A DNA stretch of 64,000 bases from CBDDKZ01 sp965230415 (lineage in GTDB: Bacteria > Bacteroidota > Bacteroidia > Cytophagales > JAAEPT01). Made by a program: the position numbers and the translations under genes. Below the pieces are notes generated by a model. The model did not search any database. It saw nothing but the letters and a program-made list of their open reading frames with translations, and was not told where the DNA came from. Of this stretch, positions 62,961 through 64,000 are shown one piece after another. The DNA lies in assembly GCA_965230415.1 (NCBI GenBank), contig CBDDKZ010000005.1:3100001-3164000 (forward strand). Direction: 5' to 3'. How positions within the stretch are numbered: position 1 is the first letter of the stretch; every line of letters begins with the position of its first letter.

Positions 62961-64000
62961 ATGGTAAAAGATTGTAAATCAGTCTGGTATGACTGTTTGG
63001 AGTACATCAAAACGAAGGTAGGGGAACAAAGTTTTAATACTTGGTTCAAGCCTATCGTTCCTTTGAGATTAGAAGGCGATGTTCTTACCATACAGGTACC
63101 CAGTCAGTTCTTTTATGAGTGGCTAGAAGAACATTATGTAAATGTACTTAGAGAGGCCATTGATTTAGAATTGGGCGTTACCGGGAAATTGGAATATTCT
63201 ATTATCGTAGATAGAGGCAATGAAGCAAATAAACCCTACGTAGTAAATATTCCCACAAATAGATTTTCAGGTAATATTAACAACCAACAACAACCAAAAA
63301 ATATTCCTACCAATCCTTTCGAGTTACAAACTTCCAGTGCACTATCTTTCGATTCCCAGTTAAATATTAATTATACTTTCGAAAACCTTATTGAAGGAGA
63401 TTGTAACAGATTAGCTAGATCAGCAGGTATGGCTGTGGCCAATAAACCAGGCGTGACATCCTTTAATCCTCTAATGGTTTATGGTGGTGTTGGTCTTGGA
63501 AAGACACACCTGGCTCAGGCTATAGGTAACGAATTGCAAAAAATTTCTTCTGATAAGCTGGTGTTATATGTTTCTTCAGAGAAATTTGCTAATCAGGTTA
63601 TTGAAGCGTTCAAAAATAACAACATACAGGAATTCGCAAATTTCTATCTTCAGGTAGATGTATTGGTTATTGATGACGTTCAATTCTTAGCTGGTAAGGA
63701 AAAAACACAGGAAATATTCTTTCATATATTTAATCACCTTCATCAGTCTGGTAAACAGATTATCATGACCAGTGATTGCCCTCCTAAAGAACTGAAAGGT
63801 ATGCAGGAGCGACTGATTTCACGTTTTAAATGGGGTTTGTCTGCAGAATTGACACAACCCGATTTTGAAACGCGGATGGCGATTATACTTCATAAAATGG
63901 AACAGGATGGTATCGAGATTCCTAATGAAGTAGTAGAATATTTGGCTTACAGCGTTGAAACAAACGTGCGTGAATTGGAAGGTGTGCTTATCTCACTAAT
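62961..64000 (+). CDS. dnaA: Chromosomal replication initiator DnaA, N-terminal part
   Basis: The frame is open from ATG 62961 to the end of the window, 346 codons, and lacks the C-terminal DNA-binding domain. Domain I (about 1-85) has SFNTWFKPIVPL; a glutamine/asparagine-rich linker (100-130) follows; domain III has NYTFENLIEGDCNRLA, Walker A GGVGLGKT (175-182), Walker B VLVIDDVQFLAGKE (235-248) and MQERLISRFKWGL. The region ending NVRELEGVL is typical of the end of domain III. DnaA binds origin boxes and opens DNA for replication. It has no stop in the window, so it is partial at the right edge. Confidence 0.97.
   Translation, partial: MVKDCKSVWYDCLEYIKTKVGEQSFNTWFKPIVPLRLEGDVLTIQVPSQFFYEWLEEHYVNVLREAIDLELGVTGKLEYSIIVDRGNEANKPYVVNIPTNRFSGNINNQQQPKNIPTNPFELQTSSALSFDSQLNINYTFENLIEGDCNRLARSAGMAVANKPGVTSFNPLMVYGGVGLGKTHLAQAIGNELQKISSDKLVLYVSSEKFANQVIEAFKNNNIQEFANFYLQVDVLVIDDVQFLAGKEKTQEIFFHIFNHLHQSGKQIIMTSDCPPKELKGMQERLISRFKWGLSAELTQPDFETRMAIILHKMEQDGIEIPNEVVEYLAYSVETNVRELEGVLISL

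Overview
The window is about 64 kb of low-GC chromosomal DNA from a member of the Bacteroidota, probably a free-living, gliding or marine Cytophagales- or Flavobacteriales-type bacterium. The evidence is type IX secretion (T9SS) substrates with type A and type B C-terminal sorting domains, a PorP/SprF protein, several OmpA/PD40 and lipoprotein genes, an atpDC pair with a short epsilon subunit, an orphan nqrF, and promoters of the Bacteroidota form TTTG-N19..21-TAnnTTTG. I saw no tRNA, rRNA, CRISPR array, insertion sequence or phage gene. Gene density is high and almost all genes look intact. Only the two ends are cut: thiH on the left and dnaA on the right.

Layout. 1-1817 (+): end of a thiamine thiazole operon, with thiH and a ThiF/MoeB-type adenylyltransferase fused to rhodanese. 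1862-11504 (-): a long run of genes, in transcription order guaB, a SpoIIE-type phosphatase, a STAS protein, an HATPase anti-sigma-type kinase (a partner-switching module), then a parvulin lipoprotein, a chaperone-like lipoprotein, a SurA-like double parvulin and a MoxR AAA+ ATPase. 11829-21993 (+): a 3043-residue T9SS type B cell-surface protein and its PorP/SprF partner. 22020-24112 (-): gpmI and a small lipoprotein. 24342-29549 (+): a DUF4783 protein, nadC, a YcxB-like protein, accD, a radical SAM protein and nqrF. 29723-34743: small membrane proteins, a ceramidase-like hydrolase, hemJ, a T9SS type A protein, a YjjG-type phosphatase, an ArsR regulator and a surface protein. 34823-37213 (+): a Wzz-like and an O-antigen-ligase-like protein. 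37259-42047: hemA, an orphan histidine kinase, atpD and atpC.

42235-51385 is mostly minus strand: an OmpA/PD40 protein, a small T9SS type A protein, a thioredoxin-like protein, a lipoprotein, two outer-membrane-type proteins, an overlapping ECF sigma / anti-sigma-like / DUF4097-like operon and a J-domain membrane protein. A LolD-like ATPase lies on the plus strand. A YceI lipoprotein follows (+). 52385-59520 (-) is a tight three-gene operon: a secreted TPR-CHAT peptidase, an N-acetylmuramoyl-L-alanine amidase and a DUF4301 protein. 59639-62602 (-) encodes a methylmalonyl-CoA mutase in which a shortened MutA-like half is fused to a complete MutB half. The window ends in dnaA (+), preceded by an AT-rich 358-base region with a perfect DnaA box.

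The items most worth attention are the CHAT/amidase/DUF4301 operon, the MutA-MutB fusion, the guaB-linked partner-switching module, the giant T9SS protein with an internal 273-residue tandem duplication and an unusual sorting-domain loop, and the dnaA upstream region. All functional calls rest on reading motifs by eye, with no database search.
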